Source of the DNA: a virus
Length of the DNA stretch: 64,000 nucleotides
Direction: 5' to 3' (one strand)
Virus record (IMG/VR): IMGVR_UViG_3300008107_000003
Span: 112,693 to 176,692 of that record
In this document: positions 55,803 to 61,946 of the stretch, in pieces
Layout: each line of letters begins with the position of its first letter
Position numbering within the stretch: position 1 is the stretch's first letter
Translations under genes and position numbers: made by a program
Notes under the pieces: model-generated
Databases searched by the model: none
Told to the model about the DNA's origin: nothing
The model's input: the letters and a program-made list of their open reading frames with translations, nothing else

Positions 55803-55805
55803 GAT

Positions 55806-55967
55806 TTACACAGAAGGAGTAACGTTGATCTCTTTAATGTTCAACCCACAGAGTTGATTGTAGACCCGATTGAGAATAAGTTTGTCGGCGGTCTTTGCCT
55901 TTGATTTCTCATACCAAATGGTCACACATCCATCGTAGGTCTCAACACGAACACGATAGTTTTTCAT
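55806..55967 (-). CDS. Small protein (53 aa)
   Basis: MKNYRVRVETYDGCVTIWYE, then KSKAKTADKLILNRVYNQLC, ending INVTPSV. Strand-rich N-terminus and a K-rich helix; similar short MKxYRVxVE proteins are frequent in cyanophages (recollection). It has an ATGA overlap with the upstream 60-aa gene. Confidence 0.62.
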   Translation of the reverse strand: MKNYRVRVETYDGCVTIWYEKSKAKTADKLILNRVYNQLCGLNIKEINVTPSV

Positions 55968-56146
55968 GCGTTGTCGATTAGATCTTGTTCAATCTGGTGA
56001 AGTGTACTTACTGTCCAGTTCTCAGGATTACCATGAGGAGCATACAGTTGACTATAGCGAAGACCATAAAGATCAGGATTTAGATGTTGCAACTGTTCAA
56101 GAGTTTCAGCGATCTTAACGCTGATTTGGTGTTGATAATCACTCAT
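55964..56146 (-). CDS. Small protein (60 aa)
   Basis: MSDYQHQISVKIAETLEQLQ, then HLNPDLYGLRYSQLYAPHGN and VSTLHQIEQDLIDNA. Helical; unknown. Overlaps the next gene by ATGA and lies 3 bp after the 54-aa gene. Confidence 0.62.
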   Translation of the reverse strand: MSDYQHQISVKIAETLEQLQHLNPDLYGLRYSQLYAPHGNPENWTVSTLHQIEQDLIDNA

Positions 56147-56149
56147 GAT

Positions 56150-56314
56150 TCAGTAGTTAGAAACAACGGTGAAGATGATGCCAGTTTCGTTATAACGAAG
56201 AGTCACATCACAGTAATACTCTTCAGACAGATTGTAGGCGAGATCGTATGCCTTATCCATGTCAGTGGTAGTGTTCTCCCACGGTGCAGCGGGGCAAAGA
56301 ACATCAACTCGCAT
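56150..56314 (-). CDS. Small protein (54 aa)
   Basis: MRVDVLCPAAPWENTTTDMD, then KAYDLAYNLSEEYYCDVTLR, ending IIFTVVSNY. Immediately downstream of the cassette at 56341; the leader AATCAGGAAACGAAACAA supplies the ribosome binding site. An alpha/beta fold is likely; function unknown. Confidence 0.65.
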   Translation of the reverse strand: MRVDVLCPAAPWENTTTDMDKAYDLAYNLSEEYYCDVTLRYNETGIIFTVVSNY

Positions 56315-56340
56315 TTGTTTCGTTTCCTGATTACCTTGTA

Positions 56341-56369
56341 AGGATAGGACGGATCACGCCAAAAGTCAA
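56341..56369 (-). promoter_or_regulatory. Early promoter cassette (TTGACT-17-TATCCT)
   Basis: TTGACT at 56369-56364, 17 bp, TATCCT at 56346-56341; upstream box ATAAGCAACACTAATC at 56394-56379, 9 bp from the -35. The box overlaps the stop codon of the 79-aa gene. It shares the leader ACAAGGTAATCAGGAAACG with the cassettes at 55271 and 59860. Confidence 0.88.
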
Positions 56370-56390
56370 GCGTTTTGAGATTAGTGTTGC

Positions 56391-56630
56391 TTATCGAAGA
56401 ATGTGCCGATAATCAATTTCCCTAATCAACCAACCTGATTGTGTTGCAATCTCTTCGCACAGTTCGTATGCTATATCAGCATCATCTGCATCGTTGTTTA
56501 GATCTAACTCAAAGATCTGTCCAATATAACGAGAGGGCAAAAACTCTTCAGTTTCAAGTTGATCTTGCTCACTCCAATCGTCATCATCAAGTGAACAATC
56601 AAATGCGATGTCAGTAACTTGAACTTGCAT
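56391..56630 (-). CDS. Acidic hypothetical protein (79 aa)
   Basis: MQVQVTDIAFDCSLDDDDWS, then LELDLNNDADDADIAYELCE-like acidic sequence and IATQSGWLIREIDYRHILR. About 20 Asp/Glu residues; could be a DNA mimic, but that is speculation. Its stop TAA lies inside the upstream box of the next promoter cassette. Confidence 0.68.
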   Translation of the reverse strand: MQVQVTDIAFDCSLDDDDWSEQDQLETEEFLPSRYIGQIFELDLNNDADDADIAYELCEEIATQSGWLIREIDYRHILR

Positions 56631-56632
56631 GA

Positions 56633-56761
56633 TTATTTGCGGAGAGGAGAATTGAAATAACGACGGAAAGCAGTAACAAGAATGATACCCGTCGAAATAA
56701 CACCAACGAGACCAAGGAAGGTAACAGCATCGCCGCTGAAAGTGTAAGTATCAGGGTTCAT
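56633..56761 (-). CDS. Tiny membrane protein (42 aa)
   Basis: MNPDTYTFSGDAVTFLGLVG, then VISTGIILVTAFRRYFNSPL and RK. One clear transmembrane helix (about residues 12-32) followed by a positively charged end, giving an N-out orientation. TGATG overlap with the upstream gene. The size and position resemble small photosystem-type subunits, but the sequence does not match one I know. Confidence 0.6.
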   Translation of the reverse strand: MNPDTYTFSGDAVTFLGLVGVISTGIILVTAFRRYFNSPLRK

Positions 56762-57003
56762 CAAAGTCCTCCTGCTTGATTAACAAATGATTTAGCATCG
56801 CAAACTGTATCAAAGTATGCGATAGTTTCAAGATCAACAGCAGCAGCACCTGCAGCGAGATCTATATTCTTTACCTTACGAAGTTCGAATCCTTCGAGAA
56901 CACCACCATAAATCTCACCAATATATTGTCCATCGAGAAAGATCCATTCTTGATAGTTAGGATCTGCCATGTTGCGCTCGTATGCAATAGAATTGTTGTT
57001 CAT
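56761..57003 (-). CDS. Hypothetical protein (80 aa)
   Basis: The frame opens at a TTG, but the ATG at 57003 (MNNNSIAYERNMADPNYQEW) is the natural start, 5 bp after the upstream stop. Continues IFLDGQYIGEIYGGVLEGFE and an alanine-rich stretch AAGAAAVDLE; ends FVNQAGGL. Not recognised. Confidence 0.65.
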   Translation of the reverse strand: MNNNSIAYERNMADPNYQEWIFLDGQYIGEIYGGVLEGFELRKVKNIDLAAGAAAVDLETIAYFDTVCDAKSFVNQAGGL

Positions 57004-57008
57004 GATAA

Positions 57009-57155
57009 TCAACCTTGAGAAGCGTAGGACATCATTGCAATCACTTTATCGTACAGTTTCTCTACATCAACACCAACAGTTTCGGACACTTCTTGCCAAT
57101 CATCATGAAAAGTGATAAGATCAGCGATTGCGGAAAGTTCGTCTGGAGTGAACAT
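57009..57155 (-). CDS. Small protein (48 aa)
   Basis: MFTPDELSAIADLITFHDDW, then QEVSETVGVDVEKLYDKVIA and MMSYASQG. Helical, acidic; first gene after the cassette at 57179. A similar short MFTPxELxxIxxL pattern is common in cyanophage small genes by recollection; function unknown. Confidence 0.65.
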   Translation of the reverse strand: MFTPDELSAIADLITFHDDWQEVSETVGVDVEKLYDKVIAMMSYASQG

Positions 57156-57178
57156 TTGTTTTCTTTGCTTACCTTGTA

Positions 57179-57207
57179 AGGATAGAACGGATTGCGGGAA
57201 AAGTCAA
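57179..57207 (-). promoter_or_regulatory. Early promoter cassette (TTGACT-17-TATCCT)
   Basis: TTGACT at 57207-57202, 17 bp, TATCCT at 57184-57179; upstream box ATAAGAAACGCTAATC at 57232-57217, 9 bp from the -35. The leader ACAAGGTAAGCAAAGAAAAC is a variant of the shared one. Confidence 0.87.
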
Positions 57208-57255
57208 GCGTTTTGAGATTAGCGTTTCTTATGGGTTAGATAAGAGACTCAAATG

Positions 57256-57834
57256 TCAGTTTTCCAGCATTTCAGTGATAATAGGACCGAGCACATCTTG
57301 AAAGAAAGTGAAGAACTCAGTAGACGTAAATGGTACGTTTCCAAGTGTATCAATCATCCAATTTACACCATACACAGTGATACCTTTCTTGCCATACTTC
57401 TTGATCACACTAGTCGGAACTTCAGCAATACAGGGCACAAAATACCCAAACTGCACAGGCAAATTATACTTTGCTTCCACTGCTTCCTTTACATCGAGCA
57501 CCTTCTGATTAGATGCTGGATTCTTCTCACTATCGAAGTTCAGATTACACTTGCTTTCAAGATATTGAATTGCACCACTTTTAGCAAAGAGATGATCTAA
57601 CTGACGCTCACGCCCATTTACATCAATTCGATTGCTTTCTTCGATGAGATTAACTGAACAATCGCTAATTACCTTGTTCCAGAAGATTTCAAGTTGATTG
57701 CCTAATTGAATGAGCACACCATTTTGTGATACTTTATCACCCAATCCTGCTGCTGCCAGCAAATAACTTTCCGTCTTTTTACGCTCAATTTGCAACACCA
57801 AGGGAAGCAGATTGTCAGTGAGATAGTTGTTCAT
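57256..57834 (-). CDS. Putative PD-(D/E)XK-fold nuclease (192 aa)
   Basis: The product carries an arrangement typical of restriction-endonuclease-like nucleases: GRERQLDHLFA (D80) followed twelve residues later by QYLESKCNLNFDSEK with E93-x-K95, on what looks like adjacent beta strands, and upstream helices with acidic residues (E49, E66) for the active site. I recognise no exact family and see no methyltransferase partner in the window, so a restriction system is not indicated; host-DNA degradation or repair is more likely. It is second in a two-gene operon behind the 40-aa acidic gene and the cassette at 58003. Confidence 0.6.
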   Translation of the reverse strand: MNNYLTDNLLPLVLQIERKKTESYLLAAAGLGDKVSQNGVLIQLGNQLEIFWNKVISDCSVNLIEESNRIDVNGRERQLDHLFAKSGAIQYLESKCNLNFDSEKNPASNQKVLDVKEAVEAKYNLPVQFGYFVPCIAEVPTSVIKKYGKKGITVYGVNWMIDTLGNVPFTSTEFFTFFQDVLGPIITEMLEN

Positions 57835-57855
57835 TTGTGGTGATAATGAGGGTTT

Positions 57856-57978
57856 TCAGTCGTTCCAATACTCATCATATTCTTCTTCCGACATAGCAAA
57901 CACCTTTGCAATCTCTTCACGATCTTCTTCACTAATGTCGAAGATTTCGCCTTGCATGTCAGCAATTTCGTCCCACAT
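57856..57978 (-). CDS. Tiny acidic protein (40 aa)
   Basis: MWDEIADMQGEIFDISEEDR, then EEIAKVFAMSEEEYDEYWND. About 16 Asp/Glu against two basic residues, helical. It is the first gene after the cassette at 58003 and directly precedes the putative nuclease gene (21 bp), so it might modulate that enzyme, a speculation from position. Confidence 0.62.
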   Translation of the reverse strand: MWDEIADMQGEIFDISEEDREEIAKVFAMSEEEYDEYWND

Positions 57979-58002
57979 GTGCTTTGTTTCGATTACTTTG
58001 TA

Positions 58003-58031
58003 ATGATAGAACGGATTGCCCCAAAAGTCAA
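58003..58031 (-). promoter_or_regulatory. Early promoter cassette (TTGACT-17-TATCAT)
   Basis: TTGACT at 58031-58026, 17 bp, TATCAT at 58008-58003; upstream box ATAAGCAACACTGATC at 58056-58041, 9 bp from the -35. It drives the 40-aa gene and the putative nuclease. Confidence 0.87.
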
Positions 58032-58059
58032 CCCCTGAAAGATCAGTGTTGCTTATGGG

Positions 58060-58953
58060 TCACCATGCCTTTGCCAAGTTAAAGTTATTGAAACTAAAGA
58101 CTTGACGATTGACTAGTTTGAGCGTACCATAATCGTTCGACATCACATAACCTTCGTGATCCGCAATTTGTCCATCAATATAACAGCAAACTCCGTATTC
58201 AGGAATAATCAAGTTCATGAAATCTTGCTTGATAGACATAATCATGCGGTAAAATGCGAACAATGCGACATCATAACCAGTTTCTTCCGCAAGTGCTGCG
58301 GGGTCAATATCTTTGCCTTCACGAATATAACGATTGAGCACAATCTTGAGATCTTTTGCTTGCTTTTCAGTCACAAAATCAACAGCAGCAGACAAGAACA
58401 TTGCACTGCAAACTTTACGTTGCAGTGCAACATTTGCAATAGGATCTACCTGAGCACCAAACTTGACAAAATAGACTTTATCATTGCTGATCAGTTCAGG
58501 TACATCAAACGATGCAACTACATCACGAAGATTATCACCAGTGTACGAAGTATGGCAAGCAATGATAAACTGTTGCTTGATGATATTGTCAAACTTATAG
58601 GTGATAGTATTAGGGCGATAGGTATCATCACCACCGAAACCAATAAAATCACCTTGCACAATACCTTTGATGCGAGGCAGACAATCAAATGCTACATGCA
58701 AAATATCAGCAACTTTACCCTCATGGTTAGCATCAATCAACTCATGAGAATAGTTGATCTTGATTTTCTTTTTATTGAAGACAGATTTAGTACCAACGAA
58801 GAACTTTCCAGTTTCAGGATCAGTGCCAAACACAATAGCAGGAGCACCATCCCATTTGATGCTAACTTTGCCAGAATGAGTGAACCAATCCAGCACTGAC
58901 ATATCGCCAGTGAGAATAAGATCTTCAGGATGTTCGAGATGGGTGTTTTTCAT
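58060..58953 (-). CDS. Ligase-like nucleotidyltransferase superfamily protein (297 aa)
   Basis: Motifs fit the covalent nucleotidyltransferase (DNA/RNA ligase and capping enzyme) fold. Motif I is K33-W-D-G in KVSIKWDGAPAIVFG, with K33 the candidate adenylylated lysine. A strand-rich segment GKFFVGTKSVFNKK follows (about 49-62). QGDFIGFGGDD (100-110) could stand for motif III. H266-EGYVM is a motif IV-like E-G-x-V, and GTLKLVNR (276-283) is a motif V-like KLVN. No OB-fold C-domain is evident, so the activity (ligation, or another nucleotidyl transfer) is open. It is monocistronic behind its own cassette at 58960. Confidence 0.65.
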   Translation of the reverse strand: MKNTHLEHPEDLILTGDMSVLDWFTHSGKVSIKWDGAPAIVFGTDPETGKFFVGTKSVFNKKKIKINYSHELIDANHEGKVADILHVAFDCLPRIKGIVQGDFIGFGGDDTYRPNTITYKFDNIIKQQFIIACHTSYTGDNLRDVVASFDVPELISNDKVYFVKFGAQVDPIANVALQRKVCSAMFLSAAVDFVTEKQAKDLKIVLNRYIREGKDIDPAALAEETGYDVALFAFYRMIMSIKQDFMNLIIPEYGVCCYIDGQIADHEGYVMSNDYGTLKLVNRQVFSFNNFNLAKAW

Positions 58954-58959
58954 GCTTTA

Positions 58960-58988
58960 AGTATGGCACACAATCAGGCAAAAGTCAA
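58960..58988 (-). promoter_or_regulatory. Early promoter cassette (TTGACT-17-CATACT)
   Basis: TTGACT at 58988-58983, 17 bp, CATACT at 58965-58960; upstream box ATAAGCAACGCTGATC at 59013-58998, 9 bp from the -35. The -10 is only 6 bp from the ligase-like start at 58953, so the mRNA would be nearly leaderless or a slightly downstream start is used. Confidence 0.82.
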
Positions 58989-59012
58989 CCCCTGAATGAT
59001 CAGCGTTGCTTA

Positions 59013-59288
59013 TCAGACAGAATAGGTCAACTTATCTTTTAACTTTTGCATCGCACTGTAGGGTGTAGTTTTATTCAGATCAACTACACTTCCAACGGTT
59101 GTGCTATTCTTTGGTGCGTGGAATTGTTTTGTCTTGGTGTTGTAGAATCCCCAGATACAACGACATTCATCACCCAAATTGTAATCAAACCTACGATCAA
59201 AATAAATCCAGATTGCAATAACATTGCTCTTAAAGTCTGTGCGCTCATAGTGATAACCTTCGGGTGCTTTATGAAATAATAGTTTCAT
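59013..59288 (-). CDS. Conserved hypothetical protein (91 aa)
   Basis: MKLLFHKAPEGYHYERTDFK, then SNVIAIWIYFDRRFDY and CIWGFYNTKTKQFHAPKNST. The IWGFYNTKTKQFxAPxNSTTVG block is one I associate with cyanomyovirus small proteins of unknown role. ATGA overlap with the upstream 47-aa gene; the stop lies inside the next promoter box. Confidence 0.74.
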   Translation of the reverse strand: MKLLFHKAPEGYHYERTDFKSNVIAIWIYFDRRFDYNLGDECRCIWGFYNTKTKQFHAPKNSTTVGSVVDLNKTTPYSAMQKLKDKLTYSV

Positions 59289-59428
59289 GTGAATACTGCT
59301 GTAACTCCTATCACTTTAGCAGTAGGATTGCGAGCAAGTGCAGTACGCTTAGCATCAGCATAATCTCGTGCTTCAACTATCTCATCGAACACTTTGCCAG
59401 CAACATATAACTGAACTTTGCACTTCAT
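59285..59428 (-). CDS. Small protein (47 aa)
   Basis: MKCKVQLYVAGKVFDEIVEA, then RDYADAKRTALARNPTAKVI and GVTAVFT. Beta-alpha-beta pattern (strand, helix AxAKRTALARNP, strand). Common short cyanophage protein by recollection; function unknown. Overlaps both neighbours by 4 bp. Confidence 0.7.
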   Translation of the reverse strand: MKCKVQLYVAGKVFDEIVEARDYADAKRTALARNPTAKVIGVTAVFT

Positions 59429-59607
59429 CGTGTTTGATTACGATACTTTCTCTTGACATATTTGCTCACAATATTATCAATCACAGGATACCATGGTTCT
59501 TTATTGCTAGGGTATCCAAGTTGCCGTGCTTCAGTGAGCAACATCATGATGCAGTTCTCTTCTTCTTGAGTGAGATTGAGGTAATTGATAATACTAGTTT
59601 CAATCAT
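59425..59607 (-). CDS. Hypothetical protein (60 aa)
   Basis: MIETSIINYLNLTQEEENCI, then MMLLTEARQLGYPSNKEPWY and NIVSKYVKRKYRNQTR. Helical with a basic end; not recognised. One-bp overlap with the 76-aa gene. Confidence 0.65.
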   Translation of the reverse strand: MIETSIINYLNLTQEEENCIMMLLTEARQLGYPSNKEPWYPVIDNIVSKYVKRKYRNQTR

Positions 59608-59837
59608 CAGTAGTGTGCTTCAGAGTAATCGAGTTGTGCAGAGTATTCTGCAATTTTATCGAAACACTTTTTACGCATTTCGGTATCAGCACCTTGCATA
59701 AATGAGAAGCAATACTTCATACGCTGTTCAGGATGTGCATTGATGCGAGCAATCTCTGCCTTCGATTTGTTGTATGCGGCATTATATGCAAACATTTCAC
59801 GATCTTCGATGCTCATGGTGTGAAACTTGCGGTTCAT
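59607..59837 (-). CDS. Hypothetical protein (76 aa)
   Basis: MNRKFHTMSIEDREMFAYNA, then AYNKSKAEIARINAHPEQRM and CFSFMQGADTEMRKKCF. All helical. First gene of the operon begun at the cassette 59860; the leader AATCAGGAAACGAC lies directly before the ATG. Function unknown. Confidence 0.68.
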   Translation of the reverse strand: MNRKFHTMSIEDREMFAYNAAYNKSKAEIARINAHPEQRMKYCFSFMQGADTEMRKKCFDKIAEYSAQLDYSEAHY

Positions 59838-59859
59838 GTCGTTTCCTGATTACCTTGTA

Positions 59860-59888
59860 ATAATAAGGCAAAAGGGGGCAGATGTCAA
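59860..59888 (-). promoter_or_regulatory. Early promoter cassette (TTGACA-17-TATTAT)
   Basis: TTGACA at 59888-59883, 17 bp, TATTAT at 59865-59860, close to ideal sigma70. Upstream box ATAAGTAACGCTGATC at 59913-59898, 9 bp from the -35. It shares the ACAAGGTAATCAGGAAACG leader. Confidence 0.9.
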
Positions 59889-59930
59889 CCCCCTATTGAT
59901 CAGCGTTACTTATGAGTATGATAAAGTATT

Positions 59931-60053
59931 TTAATATGTCATATTGTCATCAATTCTATAGTCTTCAGGATCACCGATGGTATCATCTTCCATCACATCA
60001 TCAATCCAATCACGATTAAGTTCATCGCATTGAATGTCATCAAAAATGTTCAT
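59931..60053 (-). CDS. Tiny acidic protein (40 aa)
   Basis: MNIFDDIQCDELNRDWIDDV, then MEDDTIGDPEDYRIDDNMTY. Fifteen Asp/Glu residues. ATGA overlap with the basic 43-aa gene upstream. Unknown function. Confidence 0.55.
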   Translation of the reverse strand: MNIFDDIQCDELNRDWIDDVMEDDTIGDPEDYRIDDNMTY

Positions 60054-60181
60054 GATTGTTTCTTTAATTTCTGAATAAATTGGTTACGTTGTTTCTTGAG
60101 TTGACGTGTTCGAGCAGAACGTTTAGGAGATTTATCGTTTCTCCCTTGTTTTCTCGGTGTTTCGTGTGATTTGAGGTGCAT
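60050..60181 (-). CDS. Tiny basic protein (43 aa)
   Basis: MHLKSHETPRKQGRNDKSPK, then RSARTRQLKKQRNQFIQKLK and KQS. About 16 Lys/Arg residues; presumably a nucleic-acid binder. It lies between two very acidic neighbours and 5 bp after the 49-aa gene. Confidence 0.55.
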   Translation of the reverse strand: MHLKSHETPRKQGRNDKSPKRSARTRQLKKQRNQFIQKLKKQS

Positions 60182-60186
60182 TGTTC

Positions 60187-60336
60187 TTACTCATAGTCAT
60201 AATCTATGATATAATCTATACTATAATCATCATATTCAATTTCATATTCTTCATCTGTTATGATTGGTTCTCTAAACTCTTTAACCCATTCAGAGAGAGA
60301 TACTGTTGTAGAATACGGATTGAACTTGTTATACAT
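60187..60336 (-). CDS. Small acidic tyrosine-rich protein (49 aa)
   Basis: MYNKFNPYSTTVSLSEWVKE, then FREPIITDEEYEIEYDDYSI and DYIIDYDYE. The second half is nearly all Asp, Glu, Tyr and Ile, with no positive charge after Arg22. It lies 10 bp after the basic 58-aa gene. Unknown. Confidence 0.55.
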   Translation of the reverse strand: MYNKFNPYSTTVSLSEWVKEFREPIITDEEYEIEYDDYSIDYIIDYDYE

Positions 60337-60346
60337 GAGTTAGTCC

Positions 60347-60523
60347 TCAACGTTGATAATCTTCTTCAGAGAACTCATCATAGATCTTTTCTAGTTTTCG
60401 TTGGCGATTATTCTGTTTTTTAACATCATAACTGAACTCATCATGGAAACGAAACCTAGTAGAAACTTTGTTTCGATGTGACTTTGGAGTATAGTCACTG
60501 TTACGACGGAAAGTTTTACCCAT
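60347..60523 (-). CDS. Small basic protein (58 aa)
   Basis: MGKTFRRNSDYTPKSHRNKV, then STRFRFHDEFSYDVKKQNNR and an acidic end EFSEEDYQR. Lys/Arg-rich N-terminal half; first gene downstream of the TTGACA-17-TATGAT promoter at 60596. Unknown function; nucleic-acid contact is inferred from charge only. Confidence 0.58.
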   Translation of the reverse strand: MGKTFRRNSDYTPKSHRNKVSTRFRFHDEFSYDVKKQNNRQRKLEKIYDEFSEEDYQR

Positions 60524-60595
60524 GTTTAATGTGATTTAAGCAATGTAAAGTACAATTTATTTAGACGACATGCAATCATTTTTGATTGCCTAGAC

Positions 60596-60624
60596 ATCAT
60601 AGACCTCTTGCCAGTTGTTGTCAA
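60596..60624 (-). promoter_or_regulatory. Sigma70-type promoter (TTGACA-17-TATGAT)
   Basis: TTGACA at 60624-60619, 17 bp, TATGAT at 60601-60596, nearly consensus, in the 123-bp gap downstream of the helicase gene. It lacks the ATAAGCAAC box. It would drive the four alternating basic/acidic small genes down to 59931. Confidence 0.78.
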
Positions 60625-60646
60625 TAGGTCCAGTTTGGAAAGTGGA

Positions 60647-61894
60647 TCAGCGGGTTGCCACACTGATAGCAGGCAGACCTTGCACGAAGATGGTGTCAAC
60701 AACCCCTTGCAATCTCTTGGCAATAGCACTACCATAGTTGGTGAACACTGGCACGATCACACTACCAAACTGTTTGCGATACAGATGACATGCACCTGCA
60801 GGAATACGACCAGCAGCAATATCCTTGGCATCATCTTTGTCCATACGGATAACACGACCGACAGTTTGTGCCATCTCGATGATAGGCATTTGACGCAACA
60901 TGATGCAGTTGGTGAGACCAGGAACGTTGATACCTTCGGAAAGAATACTATAGTGAAGGAGCACAAACTTCTTGGATTTGTCTTTGCCCCACTCAGTCAG
61001 AGTGTCAAAGAACTTCTCACGATTGACCTTGGTACGATTAACATAGGCACCGTGCTTAGAAGTGATGTGAAGGATGCCAAATCCACGCTCTTCAAGTTCC
61101 CTAAGAATGTCAGAGTTAGTGAGCATGTTCCACATCACTTTGGTGCTGGGAGCAGCAACGAGCACCTTAGGATTGCCCTCCAGAGTGTCAAGAATGTCAA
61201 CAATCATGTTACGATCTGCCTCAGCAGCAGTACGCTTATCACGGGTGATGTCTACTTTGTAGGTATCAACTTGTGGAGGAATGATGCAACCAGTGTCAAT
61301 CAGTTCTTTAGCAGCAACGTTGTGAATAATGTTGCCGTAGATGCTAACGTTGTTCATGCCGTTAGCATTAGGATTGGTATGATGTTTGGGAGTTGCAGTG
61401 AAGAAATACTTGCTATCTGCAGACATCGAAGTAGCAGCAACAGCAATAAAGTGAGACTTTTGAGTAGAATTGTGTGCCTCGTCGAAGTATGCTACATCAA
61501 CATTCACACCAGCATCAACAACACGACCCAGAGAATGATAGGTAGTGAAGATGATACGATTGGTGCCTGCATGTTGAGTAACCCAATCCGCAATCTTGTC
61601 GGATTTGGTAGTAGAATAGTGATGTGTCTCACCACTATGAACGTGCATCACATTTGCAGAGGTGATAAACTCAAGAAACTCTGCAGAGAGTTGCTCAGCA
61701 AGCAGAATACGAGGTGCTACAACAACAGCAACCTGACCAGGATTCTGCACAAAACGTTGCAGCAAGTTCATGATCATAACAAGAGTTTTCCCACCACCAG
61801 TAGGAAAAATAATTTGCCCAATATCGTGCTGGTTCATTGCATCGAGAGCACGAGATTGATGTAGACGTAATTTCATAACAAAGTCGATCACCAT
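60647..61894 (-). CDS. SF2 DEAH-type DNA helicase (415 aa)
   Basis: Superfamily 2 helicase/translocase. Walker A is PTGGGKT (residues 31-37), motif II FDEAH (137-141), motif III FFTATP (164-169), motif V-like SEGINVPGLTNC (319-330) and motif VI QTVGRVIR (343-350). The N-terminal LHQSRALDAM is the usual Q-like lead-in of this family (RecQ/UvsW-like DEXH helicases). It resembles T4 UvsW in type, but the spacing is not that of UvsW and I do not assign the name. The frame starts at ATG 61894, close to the predicted transcription start; the alternative ATG at 61876 (MKLRLHQ) may be the real one. Confidence 0.85.
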   Translation of the reverse strand: MVIDFVMKLRLHQSRALDAMNQHDIGQIIFPTGGGKTLVMIMNLLQRFVQNPGQVAVVVAPRILLAEQLSAEFLEFITSANVMHVHSGETHHYSTTKSDKIADWVTQHAGTNRIIFTTYHSLGRVVDAGVNVDVAYFDEAHNSTQKSHFIAVAATSMSADSKYFFTATPKHHTNPNANGMNNVSIYGNIIHNVAAKELIDTGCIIPPQVDTYKVDITRDKRTAAEADRNMIVDILDTLEGNPKVLVAAPSTKVMWNMLTNSDILRELEERGFGILHITSKHGAYVNRTKVNREKFFDTLTEWGKDKSKKFVLLHYSILSEGINVPGLTNCIMLRQMPIIEMAQTVGRVIRMDKDDAKDIAAGRIPAGACHLYRKQFGSVIVPVFTNYGSAIAKRLQGVVDTIFVQGLPAISVATR

Positions 61895-61897
61895 GTA

Positions 61898-61926
61898 AAT
61901 ATCCCATAAAAAAGAGGGTTTGTCAA
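61898..61926 (-). promoter_or_regulatory. Early promoter (TTGACA-17-GATATT)
   Basis: TTGACA at 61926-61921, 17 bp, GATATT at 61903-61898. A degenerate form of the upstream box is 9 bp upstream (61951-61936, about 10 of 16 positions). It drives the helicase. Confidence 0.72.
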
Positions 61927-61946
61927 CCCCCTATTGATCAGTAAAA

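Noticed and set aside
56633-56761. 42-aa membrane protein as a photosystem or NDH subunit
   Set aside because: Only size and a single transmembrane helix agree; no specific motif of Psa, Psb or Ndh small subunits is present.
57256-57834. Restriction-modification system
   Set aside because: A possible nuclease is present, but no DNA methyltransferase or specificity subunit is visible in the window.
58156-58899. 247-aa frame on the plus strand
   Set aside because: It lies entirely opposite the ligase-like gene, which carries recognisable motifs and its own promoter.
60608-61864. 418-aa frame on the plus strand
   Set aside because: It is the mirror of the SF2 helicase on the minus strand; the minus frame has complete helicase motifs, and the plus product shows none and has no ribosome binding site.
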